DNA of 23,794 nt from Fredericiella sp038205395 (GTDB lineage: Bacteria; Chloroflexota; Anaerolineae; Caldilineales; Caldilineaceae). A program made the translations under genes and the position numbers. The DNA is taken from assembly GCA_038205395.1 (NCBI GenBank), contig JBBRBX010000097.1:1-23794 (forward strand), in the 5' to 3' direction. Position 1 is the first letter of the stretch, and every line of letters starts with the position of its first letter. The notes below the pieces were generated by a model. The model saw nothing but the letters and a program-made list of their open reading frames with translations. It was not told the DNA's origin and made no database searches. Positions 7,127-15,187 of the stretch are shown in pieces.

Positions 7127-7253
7127 GTTGTCGTTATGGCGACGAACGACAGGCCGCCACCCGGCGTCCGCCGCCATCACGATCCGCACCATCCGCCAGT
7201 AGTATGGCTGCGTTTGGGCGCTGCGGGAATATATCCAGGTACAGGCAAAAGAG

Positions 7254-7267
7254 ACATAGTTCTATGT
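7254..7267. promoter_or_regulatory. Palindromic operator candidate
   Basis: ACATAG-TT-CTATGT is a perfect 14-base dyad in the region between the diverging DUF2383-like and topoisomerase genes, about 50 bases upstream of the possible promoter at 7314. No binding protein can be named. Confidence 0.3.
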
Positions 7268-7313
7268 ACAACCAAGTAGGGATTCTCCCCACTCACAGTA
7301 GCAAGATTCCCCA

Positions 7314-7342
7314 TTGTGCGCAAGGGCAGCAGCCGCTACGAT
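7314..7342 (+). promoter_or_regulatory. Possible promoter for topoisomerase IB
   Basis: TTGTGC (7314-7319), a 17-base spacer and TACGAT (7337-7342). The predicted transcript start (about 7349) is almost at the ATG at 7351, which has no RBS. This implies either leaderless translation or use of the ATG at 7399. Confidence 0.3.
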
Positions 7343-7350
7343 TAAGCTCC

Positions 7351-8472
7351 ATGACCATCGATACCGGCGTCACAAACTTACATCCTCCCCCGACAGCCAT
7401 GGCTAGCCAGGCCAATCTGCTCTACATCGAGAGCGATCAGCCTGGCTATATGCGCGTGCGCCATGGCAGGGGCTTTGCCTACCGCGATGCACAGGGCAAG
7501 CTGGTGCGCGAAAAAGCGCTGCGCCGGCGCTTCGAGGAGCTGGTAATTCCGCCAGCGTGGACGGATGTATGGATCTGCGCCGCTGCCGACGGCCATATTC
7601 AGGCGACAGGCCGGGATGAGAAAGGGCGCAAGCAGTATATTTATCATGCCAACTGGGCGCTGGCCCGCGACCAGGCCAAGTACAGCCGGCTGCTGCCGTT
7701 TGCCGAGGCGCTGCCGGCGCTGCGCGCACAGGTCGCCGTCGATCTGCGCGAGCGGACGCTCTCTTGGAACAAGGTGGCGGCGATTGCGGTCAATTTGCTG
7801 GACAAAACGCGCATCCGCATCGGCAACCCCGAGTACCAACGGCAGAACGAGAGCTACGGGCTGACGACGCTGCAGGATGAGCATGTCGAGATTCACGGCA
7901 GCACCCTTACCTTTATGTTTCAAGGCAAGAGCGGCAAGCAGCAGACGGTGGAACTGCACGACCGGCGGCTGGCGCGGCTGGTGCGCCGCTGCCAGGAACT
8001 GCCCGGCCAGGAACTTTTTCAGTATCTGGACGAAGAGAAAGTCCAGCATACGCTGCGCTCCAACGATGTCAACAGCTATCTGCAGGCGGTGACGGGACAA
8101 GATCTCACAGCCAAAGATTTCCGCACCTGGGGTGGTACGGTGGTGACGACAAACGCCTTGTGTGAGGCAGGGCCGGCAGCGACGGTCAGCGAACGTAAGC
8201 GCAAGATCAGCCAGGCCGTGAAAGCCGCAGCCAAGGCGCTGGGCAACACCGCTACTGTCTGCCGCAAATACTACATCCATCCCGCCGTGCTGGCGGCCTA
8301 CACCGCGGGGGAACTGGCGGCGATGATGCAGGCGGCAGAGGCAAAACCGGCCCCCGGACTGGAGGCTGACGAAAGCGCGGTGCGCGAGCTGCTGCGGCAT
8401 TATACGGCAAGTGATTCCTCTTCGGCGTCGATACAAGCCGAGGTGCAAGCAACGTTGGCGGCGGGCCAATAG
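7351..8472 (+). CDS. DNA topoisomerase IB (poxvirus type)
   Basis: A 373-residue enzyme that relaxes supercoils through a 3'-phosphotyrosyl intermediate. Motifs in order: the N-terminal domain begins at LLYIESDQPGY (23-33); TRIRIGNPEY with catalytic Arg (about R156); QGKSGK with catalytic Lys (about K193); TAKDFRTWGGT with Arg (about R258); and CRKYYIHP with the nucleophilic Tyr (about Y308). The length is typical of bacterial homologues. Three starts are possible. The upstream ATG at 7204 adds unconserved sequence. The ATG at 7399 lies just before the conserved domain. 7351 is a compromise, and none has a good RBS. Bacterial topoisomerase IB genes often sit among stress and DNA-repair genes, as here. 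Confidence 0.92.
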   Translation: MTIDTGVTNLHPPPTAMASQANLLYIESDQPGYMRVRHGRGFAYRDAQGKLVREKALRRRFEELVIPPAWTDVWICAAADGHIQATGRDEKGRKQYIYHANWALARDQAKYSRLLPFAEALPALRAQVAVDLRERTLSWNKVAAIAVNLLDKTRIRIGNPEYQRQNESYGLTTLQDEHVEIHGSTLTFMFQGKSGKQQTVELHDRRLARLVRRCQELPGQELFQYLDEEKVQHTLRSNDVNSYLQAVTGQDLTAKDFRTWGGTVVTTNALCEAGPAATVSERKRKISQAVKAAAKALGNTATVCRKYYIHPAVLAAYTAGELAAMMQAAEAKPAPGLEADESAVRELLRHYTASDSSSASIQAEVQATLAAGQ

Positions 8473-8531
8473 TCGGTGCCAATTCGCAATCAAAGCAAAA
8501 GTTTCAGTTCATCTACAAAGGAAGGTGAAGC

Positions 8532-9419
8532 ATGAAGAATCTGCGCATGATCATACCACTGCTGCTGGGCGCAAGCCTGCTGCTGGCAGCGTGCACCATC
8601 ACACCGGCTGTACCTGTGACCGCCGGCACGCCCGCCGCTGCAGACACAGCGGGCGTGATGACGGAAACGGTGGCGGCCACAGAGACAGAGACACCAACGG
8701 TGGCGGCGACAGCAACAGACGAAGCAACGCCAGCGGCGACGGACACCGCCCTCGAAGCCGCGCCGGACATGACGACGACGACGATTGTCACCACCACCGT
8801 GACCACGGTGACGGACGGGATGGCCGTCAGCGAGACTGAGGTCATGACGGACGGCGACAGCGTTGCGGGCAGTTTGCTGCCGACGCCCACAGCCGCAGCG
8901 CCTCTCACCGTGACGGCCCCCGTCTCGCCGGCAATCCCCGGCGGCGACACCTCCGCCACGACGGCAACGACGGCAACAACCGTTATGACCGACGCAGCCG
9001 CCGGCACGATTCTGGACGTCGTCAACTCCACACCAGGCTTGGAGACGCTGGCAACGGCGCTGACAGCTTCCGGCATGGCAGCTGCTCTGGCGCAGCCTGG
9101 GCCGCTGACGCTGTTTGCGCCCAACAATGAAGCTTTCGCCGCCATCCCGCAAGATCAACTGGATACGCTGCTGGCCGACCCGGCTCTGCTGGCGCCCATT
9201 TTGCAGTACCATATCGTTATCGACAATGTGGCCGCCAACCGGTTGGCGACGCTAGGCTCGGCGCTCTCTTCGCTCGGCCGGCCCATCACCATCACCGTGC
9301 AGAGCGATGGCTCGCTCCTGGTGAATGATGGCTTGATTATCCAGGCGGATATTCCCGCCTCCAACGGAGCCATTCACATCATCGACCGTGTCCTGCTCCC
9401 GCCGGCCGCCACGCCGTAA
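8532..9419 (+). CDS. Fasciclin (FAS1) domain lipoprotein
   Basis: A 295-residue secreted, probably lipid-anchored protein. The signal peptide ends in the lipobox LLAAC (Cys21). Residues 22-160 are a Thr/Ala/Pro/Asp-rich low-complexity spacer, mucin-like and probably an extended stalk. The FAS1 adhesion domain occupies about 155-290, with TLFAPNNEAFAAIP, LLAPILQYHIV and the C-terminal NGAIHIIDRVLLPP. The RBS AAAGGAAGG lies shortly before ATG. FAS1 proteins mediate adhesion to surfaces or other cells. The protein resembles in design the lipoprotein at the right edge of the window, whose C-terminal domain is not visible. A GC hairpin follows. Confidence 0.92.
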   Translation: MKNLRMIIPLLLGASLLLAACTITPAVPVTAGTPAAADTAGVMTETVAATETETPTVAATATDEATPAATDTALEAAPDMTTTTIVTTTVTTVTDGMAVSETEVMTDGDSVAGSLLPTPTAAAPLTVTAPVSPAIPGGDTSATTATTATTVMTDAAAGTILDVVNSTPGLETLATALTASGMAAALAQPGPLTLFAPNNEAFAAIPQDQLDTLLADPALLAPILQYHIVIDNVAANRLATLGSALSSLGRPITITVQSDGSLLVNDGLIIQADIPASNGAIHIIDRVLLPPAATP

Positions 9420-9471
9420 GCGAGAGGGGAGAAGCTTTGCCCGCCCCGCTCAATGGGGTAGAGAGAAACAA

Positions 9472-9499
9472 GAGGCCGGCGGATGGTTCCGCCGGCCTC
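9472..9499. terminator. Hairpin between convergent genes
   Basis: Perfect 11-base arms GAGGCCGGCGG (9472-9482) and CCGCCGGCCTC (9489-9499) flank a 6-base loop, between the FAS1 gene and the converging phosphatase gene. There is no strong T-run on either side, so termination would be weak or factor-assisted. Confidence 0.65.
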
Positions 9500-9563
9500 A
9501 CTATATTCTATTCCAAGCCAACGATCACGCCAGGCTTGTTTTGCAGTGGCCTCCCGGCGGCTG

Positions 9564-10148
9564 CTATTCCAGCCTCGCCAGTACGGATGCGCTGAGCCGC
9601 TGCTGCAGTGCCCCCAAGCCCTTCGACAGTATCTGCGCCAGATCCTTCGCGGTGGCTTGAATGGCGCGCGCCGAGTGATGCGACGGATCGGCGATGTCAA
9701 ACGCTGAGCCGGACACTGCCTCGCCCAAAGTCAGCACGCGCGGCGCCAGTGCGGGAAATTCGTTGCACAGGGTGGCGGCGTGTTTGGCCTCCATCGTAAG
9801 GATCAGAGCAAATTCCTGCAGCCCGGCAGCCATTACCGAACGCGAGCGATGTCTGCTCAAATCCAACCCGTAAGCCAGGCCGGCGCGATAGGCGCCGCGC
9901 AGAACAGGCAGCCCCTCCTGCGCCCAGACGCCGGCCGACTCTACGCGCCAGGCCGGCTGGTCATCGCCCTGTTTGTGCAGCAGCGCCAGCAGCAAATACT
10001 GCGCCAGCGGCGAACGAATACGGTTGGCGGTGCAGACAAGCAAAATGGCAGGCGCGTCGGAGCCGGGCTGAGGGTGCACAGAAAGAGGGAAAACTTTGGT
10101 GGCTGAATCGGTTGTCAACGACATGCGCAACCACGGCAACTGCAACAT
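9564..10148 (-). CDS. Low-molecular-weight protein tyrosine phosphatase
   Basis: A 194-residue cytosolic phosphatase that should hydrolyse phosphotyrosine. The active-site loop is LLVCTANRIRSPLAQ (Cys39, Arg45; the CX5RS pattern). The second conserved cysteine of CxxNxCRS is replaced by Ile. The general acid lies in DIADP (about D154). SAGVWAQEGLPV and LSRHRSRSV are also family-like. Start at 10148 is set by a very strong RBS, AGAAGGAGGAGG, six bases upstream; an upstream extension to 10238 is not needed. In bacteria such enzymes often regulate exopolysaccharide synthesis by dephosphorylating BY-kinases. It lies downstream of the glycosyltransferase operon on the same strand, but no BY-kinase is visible, so that link is inference. 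Confidence 0.88.
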   Translation of the reverse strand: MLQLPWLRMSLTTDSATKVFPLSVHPQPGSDAPAILLVCTANRIRSPLAQYLLLALLHKQGDDQPAWRVESAGVWAQEGLPVLRGAYRAGLAYGLDLSRHRSRSVMAAGLQEFALILTMEAKHAATLCNEFPALAPRVLTLGEAVSGSAFDIADPSHHSARAIQATAKDLAQILSKGLGALQQRLSASVLARLE

Positions 10149-10538
10149 GGCGCCTCCTCCTTCTCTTCGACAAAACGCAGCAGGCGTGGGCCTGAAGCGC
10201 TTGCAGCTTTCCAGTTGCCGCCAAACGTTCGACGGCATTCCAAGTGCTCACACAAGACGGATGAACGGGAGCGGATTTACAAAGTACGCTTTCGTTTCCC
10301 GGCTTGGATACCACTTTCACCCCACTGGAACGGAGCATAGCAGTGACGGCAGCAGCGTTGGGGCGCCCACCAGGTGGGTTGGCTCCTCAGCAAGTGAGTG
10401 TGATCTATAAACGCCGCTGCGGGCCGCCCTGGTTCCAATAATGAGCACCTATTTTTGCAGGCCGAGTCCGCCCGCAGCTTGCCGGACCTCCGCTTCCGGC
10501 ATAGGCAATGGAAAGAATGATCTAGGGCAGTTTGCCAT
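10149..10538. other. Intergenic region with short dyads
   Basis: This 390-base gap between the phosphatase and the glycan operon, all on the minus strand, has no convincing ORF. It contains the perfect dyad CCCACC-A-GGTGGG (10366-10378), which is operator-like. It also contains the hairpin GCCGGA/TCCGGC (10481-10500), shortly after the operon's last stop; this may help end the operon but lacks a T-run. Confidence 0.5.
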
Positions 10539-11720
10539 TCATGCAGCGCCTGCCTGCATGGTCTGCTGTAGAGGGACAGTTCGAGAAAATCCGCCAATCT
10601 CCTCCAAGTAGCCTTCCAGTTCGAGCACGCGGTGCGCCGCCGTATGCTTGGCCAGAACGGCCGCGCGGCAGCGGGCGCCGATGGCCAGCCGCTCCGTTTC
10701 GGGCATGTCGAGCAGCATCCCCGTCACGTCCGCCGGCGATGAGGCCGGAAGGATTTCCTGGCCGGGTGTAAAGAAGGTGTCCAACCCTTCCCACACATCG
10801 GAAATAATGGGCGTGCCGCAGGCGCCCGCTTCAAACAGCCGCACACTGGGTGAGAAGCCTGTCGCCGCCATTGCCGCACGCGTCAGGTTGAGCGTGAAAC
10901 GCTGCTGGTTGTAGAAGGAGCGATGGCGATCCGGCGCCAGGTGCGTAAAGTGCTTGACATTGCCCGGCCAACCTTCGACATCGGGGAAATTCGGCCCCGC
11001 CACAACAAAACTGCACTGGTCCAACCGGCGCGCCGGCGCCAATAAATACTGTTCCAGACCCGGCTGGCGATCCGGGCTGTACGTGCCCATATAGCCCAGG
11101 TCCCAGTGCAGGTCGGAACGCTCCGGGTAGTACAGGTCAGGATCGACGGCGCAGTATAAGGGGCGCGCGGCGGGCGATCGGTACTCCTTTTCAAGCTGCT
11201 CCAGCACCGGTCCCCCGGCAAATGAAAGATACAGATGGTAGCGAGGAATCAAGTCAGGAGCCAGATACTCGTAGTCGTGGCGCTGCAGCTTATCCAGCGT
11301 GATCGGCGTGTCGATGTCGTAAAAAGCTGTAATTCCCTGGGCGGTGGCGAGCACCCACTCGCCGAGCGCCACACCTTCCGGCGCATAGGAGCCGACGATG
11401 ACAAGATCGGCCGTGCGCACGGGACCTTCAAAGCGCAGCTTCATCTCCGACAAATCACTGTACAGCTCCAGGCAGCCGTAGGGCGGGTGGGGTAAATCGC
11501 GGTTGGCGGCATACCAGGCAACGTCTCGCTCCAAAAACAGCACGTGGTGGCCCCGTTCGACCAGCGCCCGTACAAGGGCGCGGTAGGTAGTGGCGTGACC
11601 ATTGCCCCACGATGAGGTAAGCGACAGGCCGAAGATCACGATCTTGAGCGGGTTTGCCGTCTGCACGGCTTTGGGCTTTCTGCGCCCAGCGGCAGGCGGG
11701 GCCGGATAGATATGGTTCAT
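10539..11720 (-). CDS. CgeB-like glycosyltransferase 3
   Basis: A 393-residue predicted cytosolic glycosyltransferase of GT-B fold, last gene of the operon. The N-terminal Rossmann half begins at IVIFGLSLTSSWGNGHATTY (about 27-46). The C-terminal half has the Glyco_trans_1_2 motif RLFEAGACGTPIISDVWEG and then FTPGQEIL. A DLGYMGTYSPDRQPGLEQ stretch marks the start of the second domain. Its start overlaps the stop of the upstream paralogue as ATGA, so translation is probably coupled. Donor and acceptor sugars cannot be predicted. The 25-residue N-terminal extension before the Rossmann strand is not seen in its two paralogues. Confidence 0.85.
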   Translation of the reverse strand: MNHIYPAPPAAGRRKPKAVQTANPLKIVIFGLSLTSSWGNGHATTYRALVRALVERGHHVLFLERDVAWYAANRDLPHPPYGCLELYSDLSEMKLRFEGPVRTADLVIVGSYAPEGVALGEWVLATAQGITAFYDIDTPITLDKLQRHDYEYLAPDLIPRYHLYLSFAGGPVLEQLEKEYRSPAARPLYCAVDPDLYYPERSDLHWDLGYMGTYSPDRQPGLEQYLLAPARRLDQCSFVVAGPNFPDVEGWPGNVKHFTHLAPDRHRSFYNQQRFTLNLTRAAMAATGFSPSVRLFEAGACGTPIISDVWEGLDTFFTPGQEILPASSPADVTGMLLDMPETERLAIGARCRAAVLAKHTAAHRVLELEGYLEEIGGFSRTVPLQQTMQAGAA

Positions 11721-12814
11721 AGCATCCCTACCTTTTGTTCTTGTGTCTCCGCATCCAAAATGCGCACAACCTCGGCGGCGCGATGGCCATAGGTGTGCTC
11801 AGCCAGCACGCGCCGCCGCGCCGCCTGGCCGATGCGCCGGGCAGCCGCCGGCTGTAGGTCGCGCAGATGCGCCGCCACCTCCGCCCCATCCTGCGCCACG
11901 AGTACCTCTTCCCCCGGCTGCAAAAAGAGTTCGATCCCTTCCCAGGCATCGGTAATCAGACAGGCCCCGGCGCCGGCCGCTTCAAAAACGCGGGTGGCGG
12001 GCGAAAAGCCATAGCGCGCCATGCTGGAACGGCTGATATTCAAAACCGTCTGCGCCGTACAATTGAACGCGTTGTGCTGGTGGGTGTAAATGTGTCCGGC
12101 GTAATGGATATTGGGCGGCATCGGCTTATCGCCCCAGCCGCTGCCGCCCAAGAGGAAGCGTTTGGCGGGCAGTTGGGCCGCCGGCCCAATAAAAAATTCC
12201 TCCACTCTCTGCTCCCGGTCGGGCAAGCGGTTGCCGAGAAAGCCGCAGTCGGCTTGAAAACGCGGGTCAGGCTCTGTAGGGTAATGGGTTGTTTCATCCA
12301 GCGCGTTATAGATCGGGTGGCAGGCACGCGCCCCCAGTTCCGTATAGGCATTCACCACCGGATCGCCGCCGCCATAGGTGAAGACCAGGTCATACTGGGG
12401 AATCAACCAGCGAAAGGGGTCGCTGGGGTTGTTTTGCACCCGGTCGAGTGTGGCGGGCGCATCAACATCCCAAAAGGCGACCAGACGCTGCGGGCTGCGC
12501 AGGGAAGCGACAGCTTCCTCCAGCAGCTCGTCAAAGACGCCGACGCCGCTGGCCTTCACCACCAGATCGGCGTACTGCTCGGCTTCCGCCAGCGCTTCAC
12601 TGACCGGCGCGCTGCTCTGCGTGCCATAGACCACCACACGCGCCCACGGCGGATTGGCAATGTCGCGGTGGCTCTGCCGCTCAAACGCATCAGGCTCATA
12701 AAAGGTGATCGAATGGCCGCGTTCGTGCAGTGCCCGCAGGATGCCGCGATAGTAGGTGGCGGCGCCGTTCCAGTAAGCTGAAACGAGACTGGAACCAAAA
12801 AACGCAATATGCAT
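11717..12814 (-). CDS. CgeB-like glycosyltransferase 2
   Basis: A 365-residue paralogue of the neighbouring genes. It begins MHIAFFGSSLVSAYWNGAAT and carries RVFEAAGAGACLITDAWEG and LQPGEEVLV in the C-terminal half. The RBS AAGGAG lies in the end of the preceding gene, which stops three bases before this ATG. It probably adds one sugar in the same glycan as its paralogues; the substrate is unknown. No membrane segment is visible. Confidence 0.85.
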   Translation of the reverse strand: MHIAFFGSSLVSAYWNGAATYYRGILRALHERGHSITFYEPDAFERQSHRDIANPPWARVVVYGTQSSAPVSEALAEAEQYADLVVKASGVGVFDELLEEAVASLRSPQRLVAFWDVDAPATLDRVQNNPSDPFRWLIPQYDLVFTYGGGDPVVNAYTELGARACHPIYNALDETTHYPTEPDPRFQADCGFLGNRLPDREQRVEEFFIGPAAQLPAKRFLLGGSGWGDKPMPPNIHYAGHIYTHQHNAFNCTAQTVLNISRSSMARYGFSPATRVFEAAGAGACLITDAWEGIELFLQPGEEVLVAQDGAEVAAHLRDLQPAAARRIGQAARRRVLAEHTYGHRAAEVVRILDAETQEQKVGML

Positions 12815-12817
12815 AGA

Positions 12818-13972
12818 CTACGCTCCTTCCAAGATCGACTTGCGCCGCGACCTGGCTGCCACCTGTTTTTCCGGCCTGGTGTCGATCTCCAATTCTTCAC
12901 AAATCTGCAGCAGTTCTTCGGCACGATGCGCGCAGGTATGCGCCGCCCGCAGGGTGCGCAGCCCATGCGCCGCCAATTCCTGGGCCGCCGCCGGCTCGTT
13001 GAGCAGAAAGCGCATTTGGGCGACCATTTCGTCGCCGTTGTTGACCATAAGATAATCTTTGCCGGGATTGAAGAGACCTTCTACATCGTGCCAGGGAGAA
13101 CAGATCATCGGGATGCCGCAGGCCAGCGCTTCAAAGATGCGGATGGTGGGGATGCCGGGCAGCGCCTTGACATAGGGCTGGCGCGGAATATGCACCGTCA
13201 GCTTGAAGCGGGCAAAAACCAGCGGCACACGATAGTTGGGTGTCCAGCCGTTATAGCGAATGCCCGCCGCCGCCAGCGCGGCCTGCGCGTGCTGTGGATA
13301 GCGGACGCCGTAGATCTGCGCGTGCAGCCCCAGCCGCTTTACCGGCTCAAACAAAAACTCGTGCAACTGCGCTGAACGTTCTTCGTCGCCCCAGTTGCCT
13401 ACCCAGACCAAATCTTCATCAGGGGCCACTTCCGGGTGCGGGTGAAACAGCCGCGTGTCGGCGGCTTCGTGCCAGATCCAGGCGCGCTTGGCCCAGCGCC
13501 GGTGCAGATAGCGGTCGCGCACCACTCGACCAAAGGCGAGCACACCGTCATAGTCGTCCAGATGATAGTCCTGGATGCCCTTGCTGTCGGTTAATGAGCG
13601 GTGGTGCGTATCGTGGAAGAGCAGTTGATAGTGGCTGCTCTTGCGGCGATGGGCGCCGATGCGGCGCACCAGGGCGTGATCGTTCCACTCGTGGACAATC
13701 ACCAAATCCATACCGGACAGCGCTTTGTCCAGATCAAGCGTCTCCGGATCATAGAAACGGCTGCGCAAGGTGGGGTAGGCATTCTCGAACTCAGCCACCG
13801 GCCCGCTGCCATGTTCCGCCACCAAATTTTGCAGACTCCAGCCGTTACGCGGTTCATAGATAAAGACGTGATGGCCGCGCTCCTGCAGCTCGGCAGCGAC
13901 CCCACGCAAAAAATGGGCATTGCCGTGATTCCAATCCGAGACAAGCGAATGATAAAAAAGCGCGATACGCAT
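12818..13972 (-). CDS. CgeB-like glycosyltransferase 1
   Basis: A 384-residue protein starting MRIALFYHSLVSDWNHGNAH. It has the same architecture as the two following genes, with RIFEALACGIPMICSPWHDV and NPGKDYLMV in the second domain. WVGNWGDEERSAQLHEFLFE marks the start of that domain, and the C-terminus is basic (RSRRKS). ATG at 13972 follows the GT4 gene's TGA by four bases. The upstream open frame to 14194 overlaps the GT4 gene and is rejected. Three paralogues in a row suggest an expanded set of related transferases from duplication. Confidence 0.85.
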   Translation of the reverse strand: MRIALFYHSLVSDWNHGNAHFLRGVAAELQERGHHVFIYEPRNGWSLQNLVAEHGSGPVAEFENAYPTLRSRFYDPETLDLDKALSGMDLVIVHEWNDHALVRRIGAHRRKSSHYQLLFHDTHHRSLTDSKGIQDYHLDDYDGVLAFGRVVRDRYLHRRWAKRAWIWHEAADTRLFHPHPEVAPDEDLVWVGNWGDEERSAQLHEFLFEPVKRLGLHAQIYGVRYPQHAQAALAAAGIRYNGWTPNYRVPLVFARFKLTVHIPRQPYVKALPGIPTIRIFEALACGIPMICSPWHDVEGLFNPGKDYLMVNNGDEMVAQMRFLLNEPAAAQELAAHGLRTLRAAHTCAHRAEELLQICEELEIDTRPEKQVAARSRRKSILEGA

Positions 13973-13976
13973 ACTC

Positions 13977-15149
13977 TCACCTACCCCATTGTGTCGAAGG
14001 TTGATAACTGGCCGTCTGCCCCCACAGTGCAGGCGCCGGCTGCCGCTGAGGCGCCGTGCGGTTGGCCGGCAGAGCCGGCTCCAGCAGGGCTTGATAAGCC
14101 TGCGCATAGGCTGCGCCCATGGCAGACAAGGTATACTGCTGCGCACGCCGATAGGCTGTCTCGGCCAACTGCGTGCGCAAGCGGGAGTCGGCAATCAATC
14201 TGTGCAGCGCTGCGGCCAGCGCCTCGGCGTCGTCAGGCGCCACGTAGAGCGCAGCGTCGCCCCACACCTCGCGCAGGCTGTCGATATCACCCAGCACAAG
14301 GGCGCAGCCGGAGAGCGCCGCCTCTAAAACCGACAGACCGAACGGTTCGTAGCGTGCAGGCAGTGCATAGATAGCGGCGCGTCCTAACCAGCGGGCAAGC
14401 TGCGCCGGCTCCAGTTTGCCCAGCGGCCGCACGCGAGCAAAGGAGGGGCGCCCGCCGTCCGGGTGCTGCTCCTGCCCAGCCGCATAGATAGGCCACGCAA
14501 CCTCGGCGGCGATCTGATCCAGAATCTGCACGTTCTTGGCTTCATCCCAAAGACGGCCCACCGCCAGAATCAGCGGCTCTTTGGGCGCAGGTTGAAACAG
14601 GCGCGGACTTCTGCCGTTGTGGATCACCTGCGACGGCGGCAGCGGCCCGTAATCGTGGTGCAGCGTCTTGAGCATCGCCTGCGTCGGCGCGACCACGAAA
14701 TCAGCAGCCTGCAGCCCTTTGCGCACGGCAGCCGCGTAATGCTCCCACTCGGAAGGCGCAGATTCCCCTCTGACTGCCCGCCACCAGGAAAGCACGCAGG
14801 AGTGGCCGACCACCAACACCGGCCTATGCCAGGGCAGCGCACCATGAACATAATTGTTGAGATGGACAATATCCGGCTGCGTCTTGTGCGCAATCGCCAA
14901 CAGCCACTCACCTGCCTGCGCCACATCCTCCCACGGCTCTTCCATCCACTCCAGCTTATAGCGGCTCTCATGCAGTTGGAGACCGCGGACGTGCGCGACA
15001 GCGCGTGCTTCCCCGGCACTTACGAAACCACCCATGCTGGCCAGATGAATCTCGCCCCCCTGGGCCGCCAGAACGCGCGCCAGGTCCAACGCATAGATCC
15101 AGACACCACCTACCGTATCAGCCGTCATCAATACTTTCGTCGCTCGCAT
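13977..15149 (-). CDS. GT4-type glycosyltransferase
   Basis: A 390-residue GT-B retaining glycosyltransferase like those that use nucleotide sugars in polysaccharide synthesis. Early residues hold a Gly-rich acceptor-side loop (ADTVGGVWIYALDLARVL). The Glycos_transf_1 half starts near LILAVGRLWDEAKN. The EX7E motif is YEPFGLSVLEAALSG, followed by LREVWGDAALYV. ATG at 15149 has GAGGG about five bases upstream; a TTG at 15161 in frame is less likely. The last 30 residues are Pro/Gln-rich and unconserved in type. Confidence 0.9.
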   Translation of the reverse strand: MRATKVLMTADTVGGVWIYALDLARVLAAQGGEIHLASMGGFVSAGEARAVAHVRGLQLHESRYKLEWMEEPWEDVAQAGEWLLAIAHKTQPDIVHLNNYVHGALPWHRPVLVVGHSCVLSWWRAVRGESAPSEWEHYAAAVRKGLQAADFVVAPTQAMLKTLHHDYGPLPPSQVIHNGRSPRLFQPAPKEPLILAVGRLWDEAKNVQILDQIAAEVAWPIYAAGQEQHPDGGRPSFARVRPLGKLEPAQLARWLGRAAIYALPARYEPFGLSVLEAALSGCALVLGDIDSLREVWGDAALYVAPDDAEALAAALHRLIADSRLRTQLAETAYRRAQQYTLSAMGAAYAQAYQALLEPALPANRTAPQRQPAPALWGQTASYQPSTQWGR

Positions 15150-15187
15150 CGCAGCCCTCAACTACAACCATTTAAGCCGGTATCGAC

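Noticed and set aside
8490..9212. 240-codon and 210-codon minus-strand ORFs
   Set aside because: Artefacts of the Thr/Ala-rich low-complexity stretch of the FAS1 lipoprotein.
10096..10597. ORFs on both strands in the gap before the glycan operon
   Set aside because: No RBS, no motif, irregular composition; the minus-strand one overlaps the end of a real gene.
13973..14194. N-terminal extension of the first CgeB-like transferase
   Set aside because: It overlaps the C-terminus of the GT4 gene, while ATG 13972 starts exactly at the conserved Rossmann strand.
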